A stretch of DNA of 35,988 nucleotides from NCBI GenBank assembly GCA_020346325.1, contig CP070782.1, forward strand, positions 6,468,930-6,504,917, given 5' to 3'. Both the position numbers and the translations under genes were made by a program. Position 1 is the stretch's first letter. The number at the start of each line of letters is the position of its first letter. The notes under the pieces were generated by a model. The model was given only the letters and a program-made list of their open reading frames with translations, was not told the origin of the DNA and ran no database searches. Positions 17,290 through 25,643 of the stretch are shown here, piece by piece. The stretch comes from Phycisphaerales bacterium (lineage in GTDB: Bacteria > Planctomycetota > Phycisphaerae > Sedimentisphaerales > Anaerobacaceae).

Positions 17290-19008
17290 ATGCGAGTGGT
17301 TGTTGTACGAGATGCTGAAGATGGTGAGCGCCAGGTTGGGGCGGATATGTTCGCGTATGCCCTCTCGACCGATCCGCTGCAACGGGTGGTGCTTAACGGC
17401 GCTCGCCGTCTGTCGTATACCGATCAGGGGCAGCGGGTGATATCGAAGTTGCTTGGTCATGCTGCTTCGCGAGGCCCGGTCTGGGTGGTGCCTCCCTCCT
17501 GGCGCGGTCGTCTGGACATTCATCTCGAAGAGACCGTTGAATGCGGCGCGACCGGAGTCCTCGATCCTCAACTGTCAAAGCGAGCCCATCAGGGGCCATG
17601 GTCGGCCATTTCGGACGGGCGTTTCGCGGCCCACATCAATGGTTCGTTGCTGGAGCGAGTGCTGCAGACGTCCGGCGCTGATGCTCTGGCTGTGGCCGTT
17701 GCTCCCGACCTGCTTGCCTATCGCGAGCGCGTTCGCGTGACACAGCAGGGGGAACTCGTTGGCTATCGGCGGCGCTATCGAGATGCTGCCGAGCCGATGC
17801 CGGTGTCGGAAGGATGGCCTCATCATTTCTTCATCAAGAGCGTGTATGTCGAGGCGGTTCTGGCCGACGGTTTGCCCGAGGACTTCAGCGAAGTTGTCGA
17901 ACGCTGCCGGAAGCGCGGCTTGAGTGTCCAGGCCGTGGCCATGGCTGGGTTCGTCGTGAATCTGGGCTCGCCCCGTGGGTTGTTGAGGCTTTCTGAGGTC
18001 ATGTTGAAAGACCCTCGGACGCTGCACGCTGGCCGGAATGTCAAACTGGGGCGACAGGTCTCGTCGGCTGGCGGTGACGAAGATGTTTCATCGGACGCGC
18101 GATTCGTGGGCCCGGTTCTGCTGGGCAGTGACGTTCGCGTCGAGCCCGGCGCGGTCATCGTCGGACCGAGTATCCTCTGTGACGGGAGCACGGTCCAACG
18201 AGATGCCGTCGTGGATTCGTCGATCCTCGGGGCCAAGGTGGTTGTGAAGAAAGAGAAGATTCTCAGGAGCGCCTTCGTTGTCGCCGATGATAGCGATTCT
18301 TCCACCGTTACCTCGTCTCATGTCTGTCGTCCCGAAGACGAGCCGGAGATGATGTATTCGCCTGACCCCAATGTCTTTCGCTCGTGGCCCTTATTTTCCT
18401 ATGCGCGGTGTCTCAAACGCGTGGTGGATATCATCGTGGCGCTGGTCGTTCTGCTGCTCTTCATTCCCGTTATTCCCGTAATGGCCCTGGCGATCAAGAT
18501 TAGTTCACCCGGGCCGGTCTTCTTCAGAGACAAGCGTCAGGGACTCCACGGCCAGTTGTTCAACTGCATCAAGTTCAGGACGATGCGTGTGGGGGCCGCC
18601 GACATCCAGGACAAACTGCGTTTTGTCAGCGACGTGGACGGACCACAATTCAAAATGACGGATGACCCTCGGATCAGCACCGTCGGGCGTTTCTTGCGCG
18701 AGACCTATCTCGATGAGATCCCGCAGTTCTTCAATGTTCTATGTGGCCAGATGAGTGTAGTGGGCCCGAGGCCGTCGCCGGAATCGGAGAACACCCTGTG
18801 TCCTTCGTGGCGTGACGCGAGGCTCTCGGTACGGCCGGGGATCACGGGGCTCTGGCAAGTCTACCGCACCCGCCGGCCGTTCAAAGACTTCCAGGAATGG
18901 ATCTACTACGATACGCAATACGTGCGTCAACTCTCTCCCCGCATGGATCTCTGGATATGTTGGTGCACGTTCAAGAAGATGGTGGGGAACTTCGCGGCGC
19001 AGTTCTGA
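17290..19008 (+). CDS. Phosphoglycosyl transferase fused to nucleotidyltransferase-like and beta-helix domains
   Basis: A 572-residue fusion. The C-terminal part (about 370-572) is a bacterial sugar transferase (PF02397, WcaJ/PglC-like). It has a membrane helix at about 378-402, ISSPGPVFFRDKRQGLHG, CIKFRTMRVGA, the catalytic YLDEIPQFFN (Asp475-Glu476), MSVVGPRP and RPGITGLWQV. It would move a sugar-phosphate onto undecaprenyl phosphate and start the glycan. Residues about 1-245 are a strongly diverged nucleotidyltransferase-like region (ISDGRFAAHINGSLLERVL, DFSEVVERCRKRG, GFVVNLGSPRGLLRL). Residues about 268-335 are hexapeptide repeats. The repeat pattern matches the exosortase fusion: GPV..., VGPxI and VxxSxL at the same spacing. 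ATG 17290 has a weak upstream GTGAGTG. Confidence 0.9.
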   Translation: MRVVVVRDAEDGERQVGADMFAYALSTDPLQRVVLNGARRLSYTDQGQRVISKLLGHAASRGPVWVVPPSWRGRLDIHLEETVECGATGVLDPQLSKRAHQGPWSAISDGRFAAHINGSLLERVLQTSGADALAVAVAPDLLAYRERVRVTQQGELVGYRRRYRDAAEPMPVSEGWPHHFFIKSVYVEAVLADGLPEDFSEVVERCRKRGLSVQAVAMAGFVVNLGSPRGLLRLSEVMLKDPRTLHAGRNVKLGRQVSSAGGDEDVSSDARFVGPVLLGSDVRVEPGAVIVGPSILCDGSTVQRDAVVDSSILGAKVVVKKEKILRSAFVVADDSDSSTVTSSHVCRPEDEPEMMYSPDPNVFRSWPLFSYARCLKRVVDIIVALVVLLLFIPVIPVMALAIKISSPGPVFFRDKRQGLHGQLFNCIKFRTMRVGAADIQDKLRFVSDVDGPQFKMTDDPRISTVGRFLRETYLDEIPQFFNVLCGQMSVVGPRPSPESENTLCPSWRDARLSVRPGITGLWQVYRTRRPFKDFQEWIYYDTQYVRQLSPRMDLWICWCTFKKMVGNFAAQF

Positions 19009-19021
19009 CGTCGCGAGTCAG
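19005..19021 (+). terminator. Weak candidate terminator after the sugar transferase gene
   Basis: CTGAC-N7-GTCAG forms a 5-bp stem that includes the stop codon. It is followed by the pyrimidine-rich TCTTTCTCGTTCT. The stem is short, so termination would be partial at best. Confidence 0.3.
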
Positions 19022-19361
19022 TCTTTCTCGTTCTGAAATGGCTTACGTCGGGAGGCGAGTGGTACCAGGTCGCCTACGCCATATGTTGCCCGTCGTGCCG
19101 CACGGAACGTTGGGGCGCGTGGTCACACTGATCGGGCCGCTGAATCATCCGCCTGGCAATTAGAGGACGCAAACGATAATAGAAATGTGGTAACCGAGGG
19201 CATCCAGATTGGCCCGGCGGAAAGGCAACGCATACACAAGAGGACCCAGGCTGTGGCTCTGGCAGCAGACCACATGAGGCCGGGACACGGCATGTTCAAG
19301 GTCTTGGGGCGGCCGAGGTGGTGGCCGCGAGCGTGGTCGTATTTGAAGAGAGGACAGGACG
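19009..19361 (+). other. 353-base gap before the giant TPR gene
   Basis: Apart from the weak hairpin at its start, this gap holds a 6-bp inverted repeat (AGGCGA 19053-19058 with TCGCCT 19070-19075) enclosing the palindrome TGGTACCA. No gene-like frame with a ribosome-binding site was found. The frame from 19187 runs antiparallel to nothing conserved and overlaps the TPR start. No convincing promoter was identified. Confidence 0.35.
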
Positions 19362-22300
19362 ATGGCGAAAAGGTATTTCAACTGGAAGCTGGCATTTGTT
19401 TTGGCTGTGGCCGTGGTGGTGTTCGCCGCGGCGGCGTTTGCCTTGCACAGTTGGCAGCGAAGCACGCGCGCCGAGCAAGCCCTTCCTCTGGGTGAGCAGG
19501 CGTACGATCAAGGGGACTGGGAGGAGGCCGCCCGGCAGTTCGGTCGCTACCTCGTTGTGCACGGCAGCGACATTCCGATCCTGCTGAAGTACGCTGACGC
19601 ACAACTCAAAATAAGGCCACTGGATTCCGCCAATATCCAGCAAGCCATCGCCGCCTACTCTTCGATCTTGCGGCTGGATGGCGCCAATACAGAGGCGGCC
19701 CGGCAACTCGTTGAGATCTATCTGGGCATGGGGAGTCCGGGCGAGGCGGAACTCAAGGCCCGGCAATATCTCAAGCAGAAGGATGATACCACGATTCGCC
19801 GTTTTCTCGGAGTCGCGCTCATTCAACAGCGGAAATTCCGGGAAGCCGGGATCGTGTTGGCCGATTTGATACGGGAATCTCCGGATCAAATCCTTGCCTA
19901 TGAGGCTATGGGGCGTCTGGCTCTCACGAGGCCGGACGACGTGAACGAGCCGGCGGCCCATTGGTTTGATGAAGCGGTCAGACAGAATCCGAATGCTGCT
20001 TTGGCCTATGTCGTCCGCAGTGCACATCGTCGGCAAACGGGAGATCGTTCCGGAGCAGCGGCGGATCTCGAACATGCTGAGACGTTGGACTTGTCGGACA
20101 CGGACGTCCACCTGCGGCTGATTGGAGAGTTGATTCGTGCCGCAGGGTTCGATAAGGCTCGCGAGCATCTGAGGATCATCCAGGCCACGGACCCGGCAGA
20201 GCGAATGCTCTGGCAATACTGGGCGGACGTTGCGACCCAATCGGGGTCGCTGGAGGAGATGAAGACGGTCGCCGACGAAGGCATGAAGGAACTGGCGGCT
20301 CAGCCGTGGGATTTCATGCCGATTGCCGCCGAACTGCTCATTCGCACGGGACAGTTTGAGAAGGCCGGCGCCTGCATCTTGCAAATGAAGGAAAAGAACG
20401 TGCAGCCGGCGCGGGTGGCATTCCTGGAAGGGCTCCTGGCCGAGCAGCGAGGACAACTCCGCGAAGCCATCGCCAGTTGGGAGACGGCCATTGGGTTGGG
20501 ATATCAGTCTCCGCAAGACGAGCGCTGGCGACGGAGGCTTCCCTTGGTTCGTGTGGTCCTGGCCTCTGCCTTTCTCCGAACCGGCGATACGCAATCCGCC
20601 ATTGGCCAGTTGCGGACCCTGGTGTCCGAGATGCCGACGTATGCCGGGGGACACCTGTTCCTGGCGCGGCTTGAGGCTCAGACGGGGAACTGGGCGGCCG
20701 TGGTGGATCTGACACGCCAGGTCAAACAACTCGTTCCGGATAACGCTGAGGCGGAAATGCTGGAACTGCAAGCGCGCATCCGCCAGTTGACGTTGTCGGA
20801 TGAGACGGCGGCCGCTCCCGGGATCGGTTGGTCTGATGTTGACAATCGACTTGCCCGACTGGGAGCGAGCGGCGTCGATGAGCCGACTGGCGTTCAGGTC
20901 CGTCTGCTCCAGGCCGAGAGTGCCATTCTACAGAAGAAATACGAACAGGCCGCCGCCATTCTCGATGCGCTCCGTCAGGATCATCCGGAGGAACGCCGCG
21001 CAGTTTTGCTTCGAGCGCAGCTGTACGTTGGACAGGAAGACATTCCGAAGGCCACGACACTGTTACGTCAGGCGGTTGAGCAGTTTCCGCAGAGTGTTGA
21101 ATTGGCGACGCGGCTTGCGCTGCTGTATAACGGGCAGGAGAAACGGTCCGAGTGCGAGTCGGTCGTCAAAGACGCGCTGGCCCGGATTGAATCGCCTCGC
21201 ATGCGACACATGCTGAGTCTGTTCCTGGCGGATTTCTACGCCGCATGGGGCCAGACTGACCAACTCTACGATTGGCTCACGGAGGTGACGGGGCAATTCC
21301 CCGAGGACATCCAGGCCAAGCGGCGTCTTCTCGTTCTCGACCGTGTCCTGAACGATCCAGAGCGCGCCCAGAAGATCGTCGATGAAATCAAGACAATCGA
21401 GAGAGAAAAAGGCTGGCAATGGAAGATTGAGCAGGCGCGGGTCTGGATACGGTCGGATAAATTCGAGAGCCGTTATACCGCGGCGGTGAGGCTCCTTCAG
21501 GAGAATCTGCTGGCCAACCCGGAGGATCAAGCCAGTCGCATGCTCCTCGGGGCAGCTTATGAGAAGGCCGGCGAGGCGCGACTGGCAGTGTCTACCTATC
21601 GCGAGGCGCTGGATCGCTCCCGTCCCCCGGATGATTTGCAGATCATGCTTATTCTGGGGGCCGCTCACGAGCAGGCGGGCGATCTCTCGGAAGCCTTGGC
21701 GGTATACAGACGGGCACTGAAGCGGGCGCCAACTGATATGCGCGCCATCGGGCGGACCGTGGAAGCCCTCTACAAAGCCGAGCAGTTCGAAGAAGCACAA
21801 CGGATTCTCGAGCAGGCGGCTCAGCGTGACCTGCGTCATGCGGACCTTCAAAAACTGCAATTGGAGGGGGACCTGCAGCGTGGGGCTTTGAGTTCGGCCT
21901 CCGCGATCCTTCAGGAAATGGTCCAGCGGGACCCCAATGATACCTCCGCCAAGTTCACCCTCGCGTTGTTGCGCGCCAGGCAGGGGAAGTTTGACGAGGC
22001 GCAGGCCATTCTTGCGGATCTCAGATCCGAGAATCCGGACTCCATCCGTGTCGCCGAAGCTCAAACTCGGTTCTATATCGCCCAGGGCCGAGGGGACCAG
22101 GCCGTCGAACTCTGCGATGAGCTGGTCGCGCGTCTCAACAGCGTAGCCGCCTATACCTTGCGGGCGCGCACTCATGCCGAGCTCCAACACTATGATGAGG
22201 CGCTGGCAGATCTTGATCGGGCGGTGGCTCTGGCACCGGATGAACCGAGTGTCTGGCTGGCGCGCGCCAGTTTCCATCGTGATCGAGGGCGGAGCGCCGA

Positions 22301-23693
22301 TGAGGTCGAGGACATCAAGAGGGCGCTGAGCTTGGCGCCTGGCGATTTGGCCATTCAACAGCATGCGCTGCGCGTGTTCCTGGCTTCGGGTGATCGGGTC
22401 TTGTTCAATCAGGCGGAAACCCTTCTTGAGCAAGCGTTGAAATCCCACCCGGAAAACAGCGATCTGAAGATACTCAAGGCGCGGCTGCTGATGGCGAAGA
22501 AGACGGTGGTAGCTGCTGAGCAAGCCCAGGTGTTGCTCGGCGAGATTGTGGCCGACAATCCCGAGTTGATCGAAGCGTGGGAACTGCTCGGCCGTCTGGA
22601 GTTGGGCCAGAAACAGTTCGGCGATGCGATGGATGTGGCGCTACGCGGTTTGGCGCACAACCCCGACAACCGGCAGCTCTTGTTGCTCAAGGCTGACGCA
22701 GAGGCCCTGCGATCGCCCATGCTGGCCGTTCCGACACTCAAGGAACTGCTTCGGCAGGATCCCAACGATTTGGAAGCTATTGCTCGACTTGCGGATGTCG
22801 ATTCGAAATCCGACAGGCCCGACAAGACACAGGAACTATTGCAGTTGCTGCGCGAGCGTTTGATGGTGTTGGAGGGTCCTGCCCGTCGGCGGTGTGAGAC
22901 AATTCTTGCCGTGACTCTCTACCGCAACGGACAAGACGAGAATGCTATGGCACGGTTCGAGGCCCTGGTGAAGGAGGATCCCAATGATCCGGCGCCTTTG
23001 TTGGCCCTGGCCCAGTTGCCCGAGGCGCTGCGACGGTGTCCCCAACTGCGGCAGTTGGTCGATGACTGGATGGCGAGACATCCCGATGATATCGGGACGC
23101 CTACCGTCCTGGCGGCGGCCTGGATCGCCGCCCGCGATGTCGAAGGCATACGCGCGGCGGAAGGTCTCCTGCGGTCGGTGTTGGAGCGTGCCCCGGAATC
23201 GGTGGCCGCCCTCCTGGTTCTTGGCGACCTGACCGGAGCGACGGGACGCCTCGAGGAACATGCCAACGTGAATCGGCGCATCCTCGAGATTGCTCCCAAC
23301 AACGTGATCGCCATGAACAATCTGGCCTGGTACCTTTGCGAAGAGCAAGGGCAATACCAGGAGGCTCTGACGCTGGCCACGAGAGGCCTGGAATTGGCGC
23401 CGGAGTACCTGGACCTGATAGACACGCGCGGCGTTGCTCACTATCGCATGGGCCATATGGATGAGGCCGTGCGGGACTTCACGCGATTTATCGAGTTGTG
23501 CCCGCCCGGAAAGGCCTCCTTGGCGACGACACGTTTTCATTTGGCGAGGACCTATTCTGGGATGGGGAACTCCGCGGAGGCGGTCCGACAACTTGAGCAA
23601 ATCTCTGGTCTGCGCGAAGGCAGCAGCCGTCTTAGCCCCTCGGATCAAGCTGAAGCGAGGCGCCTTCTGGAACAGCTCAGGAAAGGTAGTTGA
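19362..23693 (+). CDS. Giant membrane-anchored TPR protein (PrsT-like)
   Basis: A 1443-residue protein with an N-terminal membrane anchor (residues about 9-28) after the basic MAKRYFNWK, then almost continuous tetratricopeptide repeats. Typical units include AEQALPLGEQAYDQGDWEEA, EARLAVSTYREALDRS, DEALADLDRAVALAPDEPS and AVRDFTRFIELCPPGKAS. ATG 19362 follows AGAGGACAGGACG. Position and architecture match the TPR proteins that accompany PEP-CTERM/exosortase EPS loci (PrsT, typically about 900 residues and a lipoprotein). This one is much longer and has no lipobox cysteine. The bulk should lie outside the inner membrane and act as a scaffold between export and sorting components; that role is inferred. 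Confidence 0.87.
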   Translation: MAKRYFNWKLAFVLAVAVVVFAAAAFALHSWQRSTRAEQALPLGEQAYDQGDWEEAARQFGRYLVVHGSDIPILLKYADAQLKIRPLDSANIQQAIAAYSSILRLDGANTEAARQLVEIYLGMGSPGEAELKARQYLKQKDDTTIRRFLGVALIQQRKFREAGIVLADLIRESPDQILAYEAMGRLALTRPDDVNEPAAHWFDEAVRQNPNAALAYVVRSAHRRQTGDRSGAAADLEHAETLDLSDTDVHLRLIGELIRAAGFDKAREHLRIIQATDPAERMLWQYWADVATQSGSLEEMKTVADEGMKELAAQPWDFMPIAAELLIRTGQFEKAGACILQMKEKNVQPARVAFLEGLLAEQRGQLREAIASWETAIGLGYQSPQDERWRRRLPLVRVVLASAFLRTGDTQSAIGQLRTLVSEMPTYAGGHLFLARLEAQTGNWAAVVDLTRQVKQLVPDNAEAEMLELQARIRQLTLSDETAAAPGIGWSDVDNRLARLGASGVDEPTGVQVRLLQAESAILQKKYEQAAAILDALRQDHPEERRAVLLRAQLYVGQEDIPKATTLLRQAVEQFPQSVELATRLALLYNGQEKRSECESVVKDALARIESPRMRHMLSLFLADFYAAWGQTDQLYDWLTEVTGQFPEDIQAKRRLLVLDRVLNDPERAQKIVDEIKTIEREKGWQWKIEQARVWIRSDKFESRYTAAVRLLQENLLANPEDQASRMLLGAAYEKAGEARLAVSTYREALDRSRPPDDLQIMLILGAAHEQAGDLSEALAVYRRALKRAPTDMRAIGRTVEALYKAEQFEEAQRILEQAAQRDLRHADLQKLQLEGDLQRGALSSASAILQEMVQRDPNDTSAKFTLALLRARQGKFDEAQAILADLRSENPDSIRVAEAQTRFYIAQGRGDQAVELCDELVARLNSVAAYTLRARTHAELQHYDEALADLDRAVALAPDEPSVWLARASFHRDRGRSADEVEDIKRALSLAPGDLAIQQHALRVFLASGDRVLFNQAETLLEQALKSHPENSDLKILKARLLMAKKTVVAAEQAQVLLGEIVADNPELIEAWELLGRLELGQKQFGDAMDVALRGLAHNPDNRQLLLLKADAEALRSPMLAVPTLKELLRQDPNDLEAIARLADVDSKSDRPDKTQELLQLLRERLMVLEGPARRRCETILAVTLYRNGQDENAMARFEALVKEDPNDPAPLLALAQLPEALRRCPQLRQLVDDWMARHPDDIGTPTVLAAAWIAARDVEGIRAAEGLLRSVLERAPESVAALLVLGDLTGATGRLEEHANVNRRILEIAPNNVIAMNNLAWYLCEEQGQYQEALTLATRGLELAPEYLDLIDTRGVAHYRMGHMDEAVRDFTRFIELCPPGKASLATTRFHLARTYSGMGNSAEAVRQLEQISGLREGSSRLSPSDQAEARRLLEQLRKGS

Positions 23694-23695
23694 GG

Positions 23696-24043
23696 ATGTC
23701 CCAACGATCGAAGACTAGGTCGCAGAGGCATGAGAATGTCGGTCGCGGGGCCCAGGGCTCGGCTCTCGTGCTCCTCGACGACAGGCAATGGGCGTATCTG
23801 CGGAGACGCTACGGCCTGACTCCACGCGAGGTGCAGATCGCCGACTTGGTCTGTCGAGGACTGAGAAACGGCAGCATCGCCAAAGACCTGAAGATCCGGC
23901 CCGGAACCGTCAAGACCCACGTCCGAAACATATACCGCAAGGTGAAAGTCAGGAGCAAGATCACGATGCTTCTCCGGTTCATGACCGAGGCCAACGACCT
24001 TCCCGGTTCTGCGGCCTGCTCCTCCTCTCAACTCCCCGACTGA
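23696..24043 (+). CDS. Stand-alone LuxR-type HTH (GerE) regulator
   Basis: A 115-residue protein consisting of little more than a LuxR/GerE DNA-binding domain, at about residues 38-95. The motifs are YGLTPREVQIADLVCRGL, NGSIAKDLKIRPGTVKTHVR and NIYRKVKVRSKITMLLRF. There is no receiver, PAS or ligand-binding domain, and no membrane segment. ATG 23696 starts 2 bases after the TPR stop with GAAAGG about 9 bases upstream. An overlapping TTG at 23690 is possible. Co-transcription with the EPS/exosortase genes suggests it controls this locus or the PEP-CTERM genes just downstream. Confidence 0.88.
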   Translation: MSQRSKTRSQRHENVGRGAQGSALVLLDDRQWAYLRRRYGLTPREVQIADLVCRGLRNGSIAKDLKIRPGTVKTHVRNIYRKVKVRSKITMLLRFMTEANDLPGSAACSSSQLPD

Positions 24044-24549
24044 CCAACGCGCTGCGCGCTCGGAACCCTGCGCCGGCCGCGGTCACTCCCCTTCCACCGC
24101 GGGCCAACTGTGTGATTCCTGTCGATGACTGCGCAGATCCTCCACCTGGAGCCTTTGCGCCGTCATTTCCCCGCCACAGCGTCGCTCACCTCCCTTTTTT
24201 TCTGCTGTATCTACCACTAAAGTAGTATGTCTAAAGGGGTACTCGCACCCGCGGTACACCTCTATTGGGCCCCAAGAGACCCTTATCTGGCGTCGGAACC
24301 CTGCTATTTCTGTAAAGCTGGGAAAAGTGTGTTCTTGGGCTCAGGTTTCGCGAAATTGACTTGACAAAGGGGGGGCCAAAACCATAGAATGACGGTAACT
24401 TGTACCTCACAGGAGGGGGTATATCTGGCCTGACTTCGTGTCAGCAGCCATCTTACGGAGGCAGGGAAGTCCCTTGAGCAGTGCGCGCGTGGCGCCGGCC
24501 CGACCGGGTTCCGACGCGATTGTCGTGCTGCTGGTGAGGAGGACGAGCG
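24044..24549 (+). other. Intergenic region upstream of the PEP-CTERM gene cluster
   Basis: This 506-base stretch has no supportable gene. It contains a nested hairpin at 24127-24163 (GAC-GCGC-CTCC paired with GGAG-GCGC-GTC) and then a run of seven T at 24194-24201, some 30 bases on. A 7-of-8-pair inverted repeat (AGGGGTAC with GTACACCT, about 24235-24278) lies upstream of the promoter listed separately. It could bind the LuxR-type regulator. A 20-base stretch at 24456-24475 resembles part of the hairpin repeats at 28380-28573. A 27-codon TTG frame (24473-24556) overlaps the next small ORF. Confidence 0.4.
24361..24390 (+). promoter_or_regulatory. Sigma70-like promoter with poly-G spacer
   Basis: A perfect -35 TTGACA (24361-24366) and a 5/6 -10 TAGAAT (24385-24390) are separated by 18 bases. 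The spacer contains seven consecutive G (24369-24375). It faces the small ORF at 24550 and the first PEP-CTERM gene at 24975. The predicted start is near 24397. Confidence 0.65.
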
Positions 24550-24855
24550 GTGGTTGAGGAATGTACCAGACGGAGAATTGCCTTACGGACTCTTCTGACG
24601 TTGGCGGAGAGTCGCGCTGGTGCCGATCCAATCACCGTCGCCCGGCTCTTGGGAGACAATCGCAGTGTGCTGCGTTCGTCCGAATTGGTGTTGGCCCAGT
24701 TGGCGCGGGGACCTCCGCTAACGGCCTGGAAAAAGACGTGCTGCCAAACTTCAGTCTTCGAAGGGTCGGTGCGCGCAAGATCCTTCGCCGAGAGTGATAG
24801 ACAGGTAGTGTCGTCGGCGGGTTGTGATGAAGTGCTTTGCAGGAAAAAACATTGA
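24550..24855 (+). CDS. Putative small protein of unknown function
   Basis: GTG 24550 has an excellent ribosome-binding site (GAGGAGG 24536-24542, 7 bases upstream), and the frame lies about 150 bases downstream of the strong promoter at 24361. The 101-residue product is predicted helical in its first 60 residues (RRRIALRTLLTLAESRAGA, VARLLGDNRSVLRSSEL), loosely like a small DNA-binding or adaptor protein. The last 35 residues are low in recognisable structure and cysteine-rich. I recognise no family, and codon choice does not settle it. It could instead be part of an untranslated leader of the PEP-CTERM gene. Confidence 0.35.
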   Translation: MVEECTRRRIALRTLLTLAESRAGADPITVARLLGDNRSVLRSSELVLAQLARGPPLTAWKKTCCQTSVFEGSVRARSFAESDRQVVSSAGCDEVLCRKKH

Positions 24856-24974
24856 GTGAGAATGTCGCCCCGTCGTCAAAGAGAGATTCGGAGAGGAGTG
24901 GGGAATAAGAGAGACATGCTCATCAGGAATCATTGGTGTGCAGGTAGAACGAGAGAGTTGGAGGAGACAGGACT

Positions 24975-25643
24975 ATGAAGAAGTTTGCTTTGGCAGCGAT
25001 ATGCGTTTTCGTGCTCGCGGGGGCGGCGACCGCCGGCACGACAGAATTCACCGACGTGTTAAACGCCGCGAACTACGGTGACTGGTTTGCGCCCGAGGGC
25101 ACCGATATGCCGCAGTCGTACAGCATTTACCTGCGTATATCAAACCAGGACTGGGGCTACACCCACGATTTTGCCGCGGCGGCTGCGGCTCATCTGGCGG
25201 CCATTCCCGACATCGATATGTCGACCGTCGCGATTCAGTCGGCGACGCTGGATATCGATGGCTATGATGTTGACAACCCCGATGATTTCGATCCCGAGTA
25301 CGTGGACGTTACCGGGGACGGGACCGACCTGGGTTACCTCACCGGCGTGGACGACGATTGGGAGGTCACGACTTTTGACCTGGACACGATTCTTGCCGAT
25401 CTGGAAGATGGTGTGCTGAATATCTGGCTCGACCTCGACGCAGATTTCGATGGGCCTATTGAGGACGTCTACCCACTCGGCAGTGCCGCCGGCGTGGGCT
25501 CCTCGACACTGTCCGTCATCTATTCTTATGAGCTGCTTCCGCCGCCCGAGCCCCCGTCGATCATACCGGCTCCCGGCGCCATTCTGCTGGGCAGTCTTGG
25601 GGTAGGTCTTGTCGGCTGGCTCCGCAGGAACAGGTCTATGTAA
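24975..25643 (+). CDS. PEP-CTERM protein 1 (P-A-P-G-A type tail)
   Basis: A 222-residue secreted protein. It has a signal peptide (residues 1-20, KKFALAAICVFVLAGAATAG), then an acidic beta-rich body with QDWGYTHDF, SATLDIDGYDVD and NIWLDLDADFDG. The sorting tail is IPAPGAILLGSLGVGLVGWL followed by RRNRSM. That is the tripartite motif, hydrophobic helix and basic end recognised by an exosortase. GGAGGAG precedes ATG 24975. The body is homologous to the protein at 26117 (shared W/Y-T-H-D-F and D-x-D segments). The many D-x-D motifs suggest calcium binding, which is inference. It is a likely substrate of the exosortase at 12909. Confidence 0.87.
   Translation: MKKFALAAICVFVLAGAATAGTTEFTDVLNAANYGDWFAPEGTDMPQSYSIYLRISNQDWGYTHDFAAAAAAHLAAIPDIDMSTVAIQSATLDIDGYDVDNPDDFDPEYVDVTGDGTDLGYLTGVDDDWEVTTFDLDTILADLEDGVLNIWLDLDADFDGPIEDVYPLGSAAGVGSSTLSVIYSYELLPPPEPPSIIPAPGAILLGSLGVGLVGWLRRNRSM

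Noticed and set aside
19296..22523. Two long - strand frames (491 and 486 codons) opposite the TPR gene
   Set aside because: The repetitive + strand TPR coding explains them. Neither has a ribosome-binding site or a recognisable domain.
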